Shown piece after piece: positions 1 to 7,466 of a stretch of DNA of 64,000 nt. The notes below the pieces were generated by a model that did not search any database, was not told the DNA's origin, and saw only the letters and a program-made list of their open reading frames with translations. Position 1 is the first letter of the stretch. Each line of letters opens with the position of its first letter. Source of the DNA: Rubinisphaera margarita (GTDB lineage Bacteria; Planctomycetota; Planctomycetia; Planctomycetales; Planctomycetaceae); assembly GCF_022267515.1 (NCBI RefSeq), contig NZ_JAKFGB010000012.1, forward strand, positions 248,001-312,000, written 5' to 3'. Both the position numbers and the translations under genes were made by a program.

Positions 1-1686
1 GTCGGTAATCGGCTGCAGGTGGGTGAAGTTACAGATGGAGGGATCGCTGCTGGCCGGGATCTGCAAGCCGGCGATGAGATTACGATGCTGAGTTCGGCAT
101 CGGTCGGTCGGGAAGAGGTGGAAGCCCGCAGAATGATTTCTCTGCTCCGACGTCACGAGCCCTGGGAAGATTTGTACGTGCGCTGGCAGCGCGGACAGGA
201 AGTGCTTGAACGCCGCATTACGCCGGCCTGGGAACCGATCGCGACCCTGTTCGTCGACCAGAATCTGCACTGGGTGTCCTACACGCCGGAGGGCTTCTTC
301 AAGTCCTCTCCGTTCGAGGGAGATGAACTGATTCACTTCCTCGTGAATCGGGGTCCGGGGCGTCCGCCGAAGATCGTGAAGGCGGCTCAGCTGCGAATGA
401 ATTTCGATAAAAGCGAGGGCGAGTTCTTCGACGAACTCCTGCGGGAGCGAAGCACGAATGGCGCATTCGATGTCATTGGCGAACCTCGCGTCGAGAATGG
501 AAGCAGTCAGTTACTCGACGAGATCGCCCGGCTTCCTGAAGTTCGCCTTCGTCAGCCCTATCTCGGCGAACAGATCGATTTCGATGAGCCTCTCCGGGTG
601 GTCGCCGACATCTACGAACCTGGACGAGGGGGCTATGAGATCAACGAGTGGAGAGCCGATCTGGATGGAGTTCCGGTGGTCGAGCCCGATCAGTCCGTGC
701 GGACTGCTTATGGACGGCGAATCATCTGGAATAATCTTCCGCCAGAAGACTGCAGTCAGATTTCGCGTTTTCGGCTCAAAGGGTTGATTCGTGATGAGAC
801 GGGGGCGATTGATAACCGGGTCCATGCGACCGGGAACGTCGTGTTCGCTCCCGATGTGGAACACAATCCGAAGTATCGGATTCATCTTGTGCTGCTGGCA
901 TGTCAGGAGTACGACGCCGATGGCTATTACCCGCCGCTGCGATTTCCAATCACGGACGCCACCAGCATCGAACAGTTGTTCCGTCAGCCCTCGCCGCATT
1001 ACGAACTTGGGATCGTTACCCGGTTGTTCAACAAGTCGGCGACGAGCAGAAGCGTCCAGAAGGTGATTGACGAACTTAGATCGGAGATCCGTCGGAACCG
1101 TTCAAGGGACAACAGTGCCCGCGATCTCATTTTCGTCTTCCTGGGCGGTCATGGTGACAAGAACGGAGAACACTTTGTGTTCGTTACCGAGAACGTGACT
1201 AACCGGACACAGGAACTGGTCGAACTGGGAATTCACTGGCGGGATTTCGAAAAGTTCGGGGATTTGCAGGCACCGGTGATCTTCCTGCTTGATACCTGCC
1301 ACAGCCATCGAACGATCACACGGTCGAGCGTGAGGGAGTTTGCGAACGATGCTTCGATGAAGGAGTACTTCGTTCTCTCGGCGACAAGTGACGAGCAGGA
1401 ACTGGCCAACGAACAGCAGGCGCTGGGGCACGGGTTTCTGACGTACTTCATTCTTGAAGCCGCCCGAAAGTCGGATGGATTTGATCCGAACCGGGACCTC
1501 CACAAAGGGGATGTCGAGTGGCCGGAAATGATTCCTTACATCATGGATGGTCTCCCAAAATTCTCCGCGAACGAGCAGATCCCCAACTTCGCCAGCAGCC
1601 GTACGCTTGAGAACCAGCGGTTCGCGTTTCCGCTGTTCCGTCCAGACGCCCTGGATTCCGAAACGGCTGGGAGCCGGGAGAACTGA
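1..1686 (+). CDS. Caspase-like (peptidase C14) protein, 5' end outside window
   Basis: The reading frame is open to the left edge, so this is the C-terminal part of a longer protein; a GTG at 19 is only the first possible start inside the window. Numbering from that codon, residues about 285-480 form a caspase p20-like domain with the His of G-G-H-G-D at 378 and the Cys of D-T-C-H-S at 427, the expected dyad. Residues about 70-140 (W-V-S-Y-T-P-E-G-F-F, then L-V-N-R-G) resemble the segment that follows the propeller in WD40-caspase proteins, so the missing N-terminus may be WD40 repeats; that is inference. The part between looks like an all-beta linker domain. A peptidase acting on unknown substrates is the likely role. 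It converges on the secreted paralogue at 1717-2964. Confidence 0.85.
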   Translation, partial: VGNRLQVGEVTDGGIAAGRDLQAGDEITMLSSASVGREEVEARRMISLLRRHEPWEDLYVRWQRGQEVLERRITPAWEPIATLFVDQNLHWVSYTPEGFFKSSPFEGDELIHFLVNRGPGRPPKIVKAAQLRMNFDKSEGEFFDELLRERSTNGAFDVIGEPRVENGSSQLLDEIARLPEVRLRQPYLGEQIDFDEPLRVVADIYEPGRGGYEINEWRADLDGVPVVEPDQSVRTAYGRRIIWNNLPPEDCSQISRFRLKGLIRDETGAIDNRVHATGNVVFAPDVEHNPKYRIHLVLLACQEYDADGYYPPLRFPITDATSIEQLFRQPSPHYELGIVTRLFNKSATSRSVQKVIDELRSEIRRNRSRDNSARDLIFVFLGGHGDKNGEHFVFVTENVTNRTQELVELGIHWRDFEKFGDLQAPVIFLLDTCHSHRTITRSSVREFANDASMKEYFVLSATSDEQELANEQQALGHGFLTYFILEAARKSDGFDPNRDLHKGDVEWPEMIPYIMDGLPKFSANEQIPNFASSRTLENQRFAFPLFRPDALDSETAGSREN

Positions 1687-1716
1687 GTTCAGCCTGTTGT
1701 CCGTAGGGCTGCCTGA

Positions 1717-2964
1717 TTACCGGGGGAGCCTGGTCCCCTTCTGATCGACGAGAACGTCGTAGCGAATAGCGATGGAAGCCAGCAGCGTTTCGAGGTCGTA
1801 GTAGAGCTCGACGTCCGTCTTATTGTCGTCGGCAATTTCGCCCTCCTTCATCGCCGCGTTCTGTTTGCCATCATCTCCTCTCTTCGTGATCAGATATTCT
1901 GGCTGTCGCGCGGGATCCTCCCAGGCGGGATAGACCAGAACCGAGATGACGCCGATATTGCTCAGATTTCTGTTCGTTTTCGCAGCCGAGCTGCTTTCCA
2001 CATCGGCGATCAGAAATTCACTGACCTTTCTGTTGGTCCTGTACCAGCCTTTGATGTCGAGATGTTTTCCTGGACGAACGGCATAGAGTTGAGGTTCACG
2101 CTTTGAGAATTCGAAGGTCGAAAAACCATCGACGGCTACGTCAATCACGACAATTTCTTTCGAGCGATTGTGGATGCGAATCCCGATTACGTCGCCGAAG
2201 TCGAAATTCACGAAAGGCTTCCCTCGATGCAGGTACGCCTCCTTCTCGATAAAACTGCCACGTTGCTTCAACAGCAGTTGAACGGAGAACCTGCTGTCCT
2301 TCTCGGGAAAGACACCGTGTTTCGGATCGATTTTTACACCGCTTTCGATACCCTCGTTGGTGTTCTGCTCGTCAAAAGATTCGACGAGTTCAGCATCGAT
2401 TGCGGCCCTGGTCGACCCCCGGCCCAATTCTTCGGTGTTGTCCGTATTCGTTCCGGTGGCCTTGATGACGTCGGCGCGTGAGTCGACCACCACACTCAAC
2501 GAACTCGACGTCGTTTCCTCTCCCAGAGCATTCCGGACCTGAAATTCATCGACCGGAATCGGCTGCCCGTTTGGACCGGGCCGACGGAGCGTCGCGACGA
2601 TGTTGTATTTCAGAACGTTATCTCGAAACGGAGTGCATTCTCCACGGAGGGAGAAGCCGGTTTCAACCTTGGTATCAATGTTTCGTTCCGCAAGCATCTC
2701 GCGGATGGTCTGTTGAATGCGAGGGCCGGCAGCCACGCCTTCGAATGCCATCACCTGAAGAGAGTCGACTCCCATTCGGTTCAAGGCCACAGCGACCTCG
2801 GCTGCGATTTGCTGGCACGCTTCTCTGGTCGTTGTTAATTCTTTCTCTGTACCTTGAGCGGTCTGGTCTGTGTAAAAGATCGCTGAGATCAAGAGAAATG
2901 TCGTGAATGGTAACGTCGAAAGTCGCGGGAACCGGCTACCCGCAGCGGCTCGAAAAGTCGACAT
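1717..2964 (-). CDS. Secreted protein of unknown function, paralogue A
   Basis: 415 residues with an N-terminal hydrophobic segment (about 17-38) that should act as a signal peptide or anchor. It is clearly a paralogue of the next gene (3068-4294) over its whole length. The N-terminal domain (about 45-170) has the pattern of CsgG/FlgO-like lipoprotein domains: a helix with A-A-E-V-A-V-A-L, a strand with V-M-A-F-E-G, then strands carrying L-R-G and A-T-L. The C-terminal half has G-K-H-L-D-I-K-G-W-Y-R, reminiscent of a G-W-R-K-S-containing C-terminal region in uncharacterised proteobacterial proteins. ATG at 2964 follows an AAAGGGACC ribosome-binding site. A terminator at 3011-3040 separates it from its paralogue, so it probably has its own promoter in about 2965-3010. 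Function unknown. Confidence 0.8.
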   Translation of the reverse strand: MSTFRAAAGSRFPRLSTLPFTTFLLISAIFYTDQTAQGTEKELTTTREACQQIAAEVAVALNRMGVDSLQVMAFEGVAAGPRIQQTIREMLAERNIDTKVETGFSLRGECTPFRDNVLKYNIVATLRRPGPNGQPIPVDEFQVRNALGEETTSSSLSVVVDSRADVIKATGTNTDNTEELGRGSTRAAIDAELVESFDEQNTNEGIESGVKIDPKHGVFPEKDSRFSVQLLLKQRGSFIEKEAYLHRGKPFVNFDFGDVIGIRIHNRSKEIVVIDVAVDGFSTFEFSKREPQLYAVRPGKHLDIKGWYRTNRKVSEFLIADVESSSAAKTNRNLSNIGVISVLVYPAWEDPARQPEYLITKRGDDGKQNAAMKEGEIADDNKTDVELYYDLETLLASIAIRYDVLVDQKGTRLPR

Positions 2965-3007
2965 CGGTGGTCCCTTTCAGATGGGACGAGTGACAAGCGG
3001 GGCGTTT

Positions 3008-3040
3008 AAAAAGGCTTCCCGCATAACTACGGGAAGCCTT
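3008..3040 (-). terminator. Rho-independent terminator after paralogue B
   Basis: A perfect 11-bp stem (3011-3021 pairing with 3030-3040) with an 8-base loop, followed on the minus strand by a run of five T. It lies 27 bases past the stop of the 3068-4294 gene and before the 1717-2964 gene. Confidence 0.85.
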
Positions 3041-3067
3041 CAGAGTGAGCGATCAAAAATGTCGATG

Positions 3068-4294
3068 CTATTTTACCGGCAATTCGGCATCTTTGTGATC
3101 TACGATCACGTCGTAACGAATCGCAACCGAAGCCAGCAGCGAATTCTTGTCGAAGTAGAGGGCTCGTTCCTTCTTGTTATCATCGGCGAGGTCCCCTTTG
3201 TCGACCCCGGCATTCTGACCGCCGCCCTTCTTGGTCAGCAGGTAGTCCGGTTCGTTACCGGGGCTGTCCCAGGCGGGGTAGAAGAGCACGCTGACAACAC
3301 CCACGCTATTACGATCCCGTTTCAGCTTGGCGGCCTGACTGTTTTCGACATCCGAGACCAGGAACTCATAGACTTCCCGGTTGGTTTTGTGCCAGCCGAC
3401 AATATCGAGGTGTCGTCCTGGCGAGATGGAGAATAGCTGCAGTTGACGAAAGGCCGGGATCTCCGAAAACTCGAACACGGAGATGCCGTCGATGGAGGCA
3501 TCGACAACCACGATATCCTTGGAGTTGTTGTAGATCCGGATGCCCATTACGTCGCCAAAGTCGAAATCGACGAATGGCTTACCTTTATGCTCGTAGGCCT
3601 CCTTCTCCAGGAGCTTCCCCTGCTTCTTCACCAGGAGCTTGACGGAGTAAAAGCTGTCGCGTGACGGCGACACGCCATATTTGCTGTCGATATGGACGTC
3701 CGTTGATTTCGCTCCGCCCGAGTTCTGCTCTTCGTAGGAATCAACGATCTTCTTGTCGATCTTCGATTCCGTGTCACCCCGGGCGCCGCCGGACTTGAGT
3801 TCCCGGGTATTGTCGACGTTGGTCCCGGTCGCTTTGACGACATCGGACCGGGCGTCGACCGTAACGTTAATCGAGCTCGATTTCTCATCGCCCTTGGCGT
3901 TGCCAATGTAGAACTCATCGACCGGATTAAAGTTCTGATCCAGCAACGTCGCGGTGATGTTGTACTTCAGTGAGTCATCAGCGAAGGCCCGGCACAAGCC
4001 TCTGAGGGCGTAGCCCGTGTCGTCTTTTGTGTCGATGGCATGCTTCTCGGAAATCACCTGACGGATCGTCGTTTGAATCTGTGGTCCGGCGGCGATGCCA
4101 TCGAAAGCCATCACATTCAGAGAGCTGATTTTGCGATTCTCGAGTGCCTTGGCGACCTGGCCGGCGATCTCTTCACAGGCTTCCTTAGTTGTTCGCTGCG
4201 CCTGAGAAGCCTGGGGGATCACAACGAGAACGGCTGCTGCAAGAGCGAACTGCCAGGGCAGATGCCAGATTTTTTGAATACTCGATGAGAACAT
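3068..4294 (-). CDS. Secreted protein of unknown function, paralogue B
   Basis: 408 residues with a clear signal peptide (hydrophobic 14-28, likely cleavage after S-Q-A near 32). Domain layout matches paralogue A: a CsgG/FlgO-like N-terminal domain at about 38-165 (V-M-A-F-D-G near 61-66, L-R-G near 98, I-T-A-T-L-L near 113) and a beta-rich C-terminal domain at about 215-400 containing I-S-P-G-R-H-L-D-I-V-G-W-H-K at 290-303. Both paralogues end with L-L-A-S-x-A-I-R-Y-D-V. ATG at 4294 has an AAAGGG site upstream. It lies 58 bases after the cytochrome gene on the same strand, suggesting co-transcription, and a terminator closes the unit. Periplasmic or outer-membrane location is inferred; no enzyme motif is visible. 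Confidence 0.8.
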   Translation of the reverse strand: MFSSSIQKIWHLPWQFALAAAVLVVIPQASQAQRTTKEACEEIAGQVAKALENRKISSLNVMAFDGIAAGPQIQTTIRQVISEKHAIDTKDDTGYALRGLCRAFADDSLKYNITATLLDQNFNPVDEFYIGNAKGDEKSSSINVTVDARSDVVKATGTNVDNTRELKSGGARGDTESKIDKKIVDSYEEQNSGGAKSTDVHIDSKYGVSPSRDSFYSVKLLVKKQGKLLEKEAYEHKGKPFVDFDFGDVMGIRIYNNSKDIVVVDASIDGISVFEFSEIPAFRQLQLFSISPGRHLDIVGWHKTNREVYEFLVSDVENSQAAKLKRDRNSVGVVSVLFYPAWDSPGNEPDYLLTKKGGGQNAGVDKGDLADDNKKERALYFDKNSLLASVAIRYDVIVDHKDAELPVK

Positions 4295-4352
4295 GACTTA
4301 GCCCTTTTCTTTTGGAATTGATCTCTGAAAGTTTGATGTGTTCCGTATGGAA

Positions 4353-6152
4353 TTACTCGGACGTCAGTCCTCCGCTGCGGCGGATCGGGACGCCGATTCC
4401 GAGTTCGCGGATGACTTCATGGAAGACTGACTGTCCATCCACGAGCGTATCGAACATGGCTCGCTTGTAGACCAGGTCCGCGGGACGGTCTTTAAACTCG
4501 TCGCGAAGCAGGCCCAGTCCCAGATCGATCATATCCGGATCGTTCAGGCGAAGTTCGTCCGTCGATTTCAATCCCAGTTCGCAGGCCATTTCCGTAGCCG
4601 TCATATTCTGATCATACTCGCGGGCGACCAGCGAAATCGGTTCAGGGAACTTCTCGATCGGCGTGTCCTTGTCTTCCTCGATCTGCAGGAAAGGACCGAT
4701 CGTCCGTTTCAACAGCACGAGATGTTCGGCCTGGTCGCGACGGAGATGCTTCTGAATCTCGTCGACGTCGTAAACGGTTTCGATCATCTCGACCACCTCT
4801 GGGTCCCGCACGCCATGGGTAAAGCTGACGACATCGTCGAACGGCTTCATCCCGTGTTTGTGACAGGTAATGCAGGACAGGCCATTGATGATCTCGGTGG
4901 TTCCCGAGACTCGGGAGTTATCGGCGACGATGTTCGTCGGTCCTTTGTCGATGCGGTTCCCTTCTCCGTCGGTCAACATGTATCCCTGCAGGCCGTTGGG
5001 CAGTCGAAACACGATCTCTCCTCCATCGTGCTTGAAGGCGAAGCGGTTCAGGGTTTCATCATTATGCTCGGGGCCGAGTGGGAATCGAGAGATGTTCCCC
5101 CGCCCTGCTTCGACAGAGAAATCGTAGCTGATCCAATAGGATCCGAAGTTCGAACTGTGTCGATCGAGAATTCGATTCTGGCTGGAAATACCACTCACGA
5201 GGACACCGCCCCGGACGAAATCTCCGTCCTCCAGATCATCTTCTCGGTCGACGCCGAGTCGTCGTTCCAGTTCGGTGACGGTGTCGGGAATGTCCAAGAA
5301 CATGTGATAGATTTCTGGACGGGTGGCTCGAGCGATGAACCAGTCGGCACGAATCGTCGGGAAGCGATCGAAATTCGCTCCCAGATTCTGTTCGAGCAGG
5401 CGGAAGAGTTCGAGTTCATCGTCCTGGCGGGAGTCCGGTGAGAAACCGTACGGGTAGTTGTCGAGCATGGTCGACCACTTTTCGATGGTCCAGCCGTAGT
5501 CGTCCAGATCGATACGGAAAACGGTTCCGTATTCGTCGATGGCTTCCGGAACCTCAATCTGATCGGACAGGCTCAAACTGTTGAGAGCTTTCGACAGGGC
5601 GGCTCGGTAAAGCCGAAGGTTATAGTCGGTGACATTCGGGTTATTGTGGAGATTGACCAGTGACAGATATTTGCGATTCGGTTTATCGCGCCGGTCGAGC
5701 CGACGGGTATCGTCGTCAATCCATTCGAGCACTTGGATTCGGGAAATAAATTCCCGCTGACTCCCGGATTGCGGCAGCGGGGCTCCGCCTTCGATCCACT
5801 TTTTGATCGTGGCTTTCTCGGCTTCGCTCAATGGCACCGGCGTGACATAGTCATCAGGAGAGACCGGCATGTTGTCGTCCTGAACGACCTCCCAGATTTT
5901 GGAACTGGAGAGATCTCCCCTGGCGACAAACGGCTTGCCAGTTCGATTGGCGAAGAGGACTTCGCCGTCCAGAATTCGCAGGCCGGAATAAGTCTCTTCA
6001 CCGCCGTGGCAGACATAGCATTTGGCCTTGAAGACCGCGAAGGCTTCTTTGGCGAGATCCTCGTCATCATCGGCCATGACAGGAGAAGCTGCCAGGCAGG
6101 CCAGTCCCAGCAGAACGAGCCGGTAATATGGTTTTCGCGTAAATCCGCTCAT
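4353..6152 (-). CDS. Exported c-type cytochrome domain protein
   Basis: About 599 residues from the ATG at 6152, chosen over a TTG at 6170 because GAGGACGG lies just upstream and the signal peptide (hydrophobic 10-24, V-M-A-D) then has normal length. One haem-binding motif C-Y-V-C-H is at 45-49, in the context F-K-A-K-C-Y-V-C-H typical of planctomycete cytochrome domains; a second, C-I-T-C-H, is near 427-431 after L-P-N-G-L-Q-G-Y. The acidic stretch D-D-D-E-D follows the signal. It should be a periplasmic haem protein with redox or sensing function; the middle region (about 140-420) has no domain I can name. Its downstream neighbour is paralogue B, and the caspase gene faces this group. Confidence 0.8.
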   Translation of the reverse strand: MSGFTRKPYYRLVLLGLACLAASPVMADDDEDLAKEAFAVFKAKCYVCHGGEETYSGLRILDGEVLFANRTGKPFVARGDLSSSKIWEVVQDDNMPVSPDDYVTPVPLSEAEKATIKKWIEGGAPLPQSGSQREFISRIQVLEWIDDDTRRLDRRDKPNRKYLSLVNLHNNPNVTDYNLRLYRAALSKALNSLSLSDQIEVPEAIDEYGTVFRIDLDDYGWTIEKWSTMLDNYPYGFSPDSRQDDELELFRLLEQNLGANFDRFPTIRADWFIARATRPEIYHMFLDIPDTVTELERRLGVDREDDLEDGDFVRGGVLVSGISSQNRILDRHSSNFGSYWISYDFSVEAGRGNISRFPLGPEHNDETLNRFAFKHDGGEIVFRLPNGLQGYMLTDGEGNRIDKGPTNIVADNSRVSGTTEIINGLSCITCHKHGMKPFDDVVSFTHGVRDPEVVEMIETVYDVDEIQKHLRRDQAEHLVLLKRTIGPFLQIEEDKDTPIEKFPEPISLVAREYDQNMTATEMACELGLKSTDELRLNDPDMIDLGLGLLRDEFKDRPADLVYKRAMFDTLVDGQSVFHEVIRELGIGVPIRRSGGLTSE

Positions 6153-6599
6153 TATTTCCGTCCTCGTCAAGGTGAATCACCGTCCATCGAAGTCTTATGC
6201 TTCAATTTAACAGACCTTTGGGGTGGAACCCAATTGTCAATATGCATTTTCTTGAGGAACGGGAGACTTCCCGAATTCTTCCGTTCATTTCCGGGAGTTT
6301 GTGGACATTTCATTGAAATGGATTTCTCCCTCTATCGCCGCCGGGCAGAACGACATTTAAAAAGCCCTGTCTCCCGTTCAGTAAAAGATTGATTATTCCG
6401 TTCGCACACGATACACATGAGAAAGCGGGTTCCAGATTCGATCGGGGACGGCCGCGTTCGCGAATCGGAGAATTCTCCGGAATTTTGCGAAACTCACTGG
6501 AAGATGCCTCCGCGAGAGCCGTTCTGATGGTGTCCTCGGCACCGACCTGGTGTAGAAGCCTCTCAATAACTCAGTCGAAACAGGTAAAGGATCAGAATC
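6153..6599. other. Intergenic region between divergent genes
   Basis: 447 bases between the divergently transcribed cytochrome gene and the Tyr-rich protein gene, long enough to hold both promoters. Reading frames here are short and show no recognisable protein. I could not identify a convincing -35/-10 pair, riboswitch or repeat. Confidence 0.5.
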
Positions 6600-7064
6600 A
6601 TGACACGTGCAACGAAACATCTTGTGTTGGCTCTTGGAATCGCCGTTGTGGCGGCAGCCGGGGCCTCTGTGAACGAAGCCAGTGCCTTCGACGGCTACCG
6701 TCAGTACTACGGCGGCTGGTCCTACAAGCCGCAACAGCGTTACTACGTCCGCTCGTACTACTACAAGCCGCAGCCGACCTACACCGGCTACCGCTACCAC
6801 TACTGCATCCACTATCCGAGCCGTCCGCGATACGTGTACTACTACAACCCGTATCAGCGCAAGTACTGGGGTCGCTTCGATCTGGAAGGCAAAGAAGGCG
6901 CTCATTACTCCCTGCTGAAGGACGATGATCGCAAGGAAAACCTGGAAGACATTCCTGAAGACGCCTTCCCGGAACCGAGCAAGATGCCACAGATTCCTGA
7001 AGCCGAAGACGACATCTCGATCGAGCCTCTCCCCAACGACATCCCGAAGGGCGAAGAGAAGTAA
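6600..7064 (+). CDS. Small exported tyrosine-rich protein
   Basis: 154 residues. Residues 1-29 form a signal peptide (hydrophobic L-V-L-A-L-G-I-A-V-V-A-A-A-G, ending A-S-A). The next 63 residues contain about 20 tyrosines, in runs such as R-Y-Y-V-R-S-Y-Y-Y, with Arg, Lys, Pro and Gly. The last 65 residues are acidic and proline-rich (I-P-E-D-A-F-P-E-P). No enzyme motif is present. A structural or envelope-associated role is plausible because such Tyr-rich exported proteins recur in planctomycetes, but the function is unknown. It is monocistronic, with a strong terminator 25 bases after the stop. Confidence 0.75.
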   Translation: MTRATKHLVLALGIAVVAAAGASVNEASAFDGYRQYYGGWSYKPQQRYYVRSYYYKPQPTYTGYRYHYCIHYPSRPRYVYYYNPYQRKYWGRFDLEGKEGAHYSLLKDDDRKENLEDIPEDAFPEPSKMPQIPEAEDDISIEPLPNDIPKGEEK

Positions 7065-7089
7065 TCGCGAATCAAACTTTGATTCTCGC

Positions 7090-7121
7090 AAAGGCCATCG
7101 ACTCGGTTCGATGGCCTTTTT
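7090..7121 (+). terminator. Rho-independent terminator after the Tyr-rich gene
   Basis: A perfect 12-bp stem, 7090-7101 pairing with 7108-7119, with a 6-base loop, running directly into a T tract. Confidence 0.9.
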
Positions 7122-7466
7122 GCATGCGCCCTGTGCAGTTCGACGAATCGGGGAGGAAAGCCCTACTGCCGGAAAAGGGTAAGACAGCGTCCGATCACCG
7201 CGTCGTCCGCCCGGCGACGCATGGGGCGGTCGTGAAGCATCGCCATGAAACGGCCTGGTACGACTTCGTCATCCGATAATGGCAAAGACTGCGGACATTC
7301 CGGGAGCGGCTGCGCGCAGGAGCAGTGACGATCGCAGATGTCGAATGCCCGAGCCTGACTCTCTCAAACGCAACATGGCCACGCGAAGTCGCGTGGCCAT
7401 GGCACCTGGTTTCGTTCAGTCGAGGACAGACTGAGCTCTGGAAAAGAGCTCGGCGGGTGACTTTTA
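7122..7466. other. Intergenic region between convergent genes
   Basis: About 345 bases downstream of both flanking genes. It contains one strong hairpin (7374-7401, listed separately); short reading frames in it show no protein-like features. Confidence 0.5.
7374..7401 (-). terminator. Probable terminator of the barrel-protein gene
   Basis: A 13-base inverted repeat, 7374-7386 and 7389-7401, lies 65 bases past the stop of the minus-strand gene. On the minus strand it is followed by a weak TTGCGTTT tail; the plus side has no T run. Confidence 0.6.
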
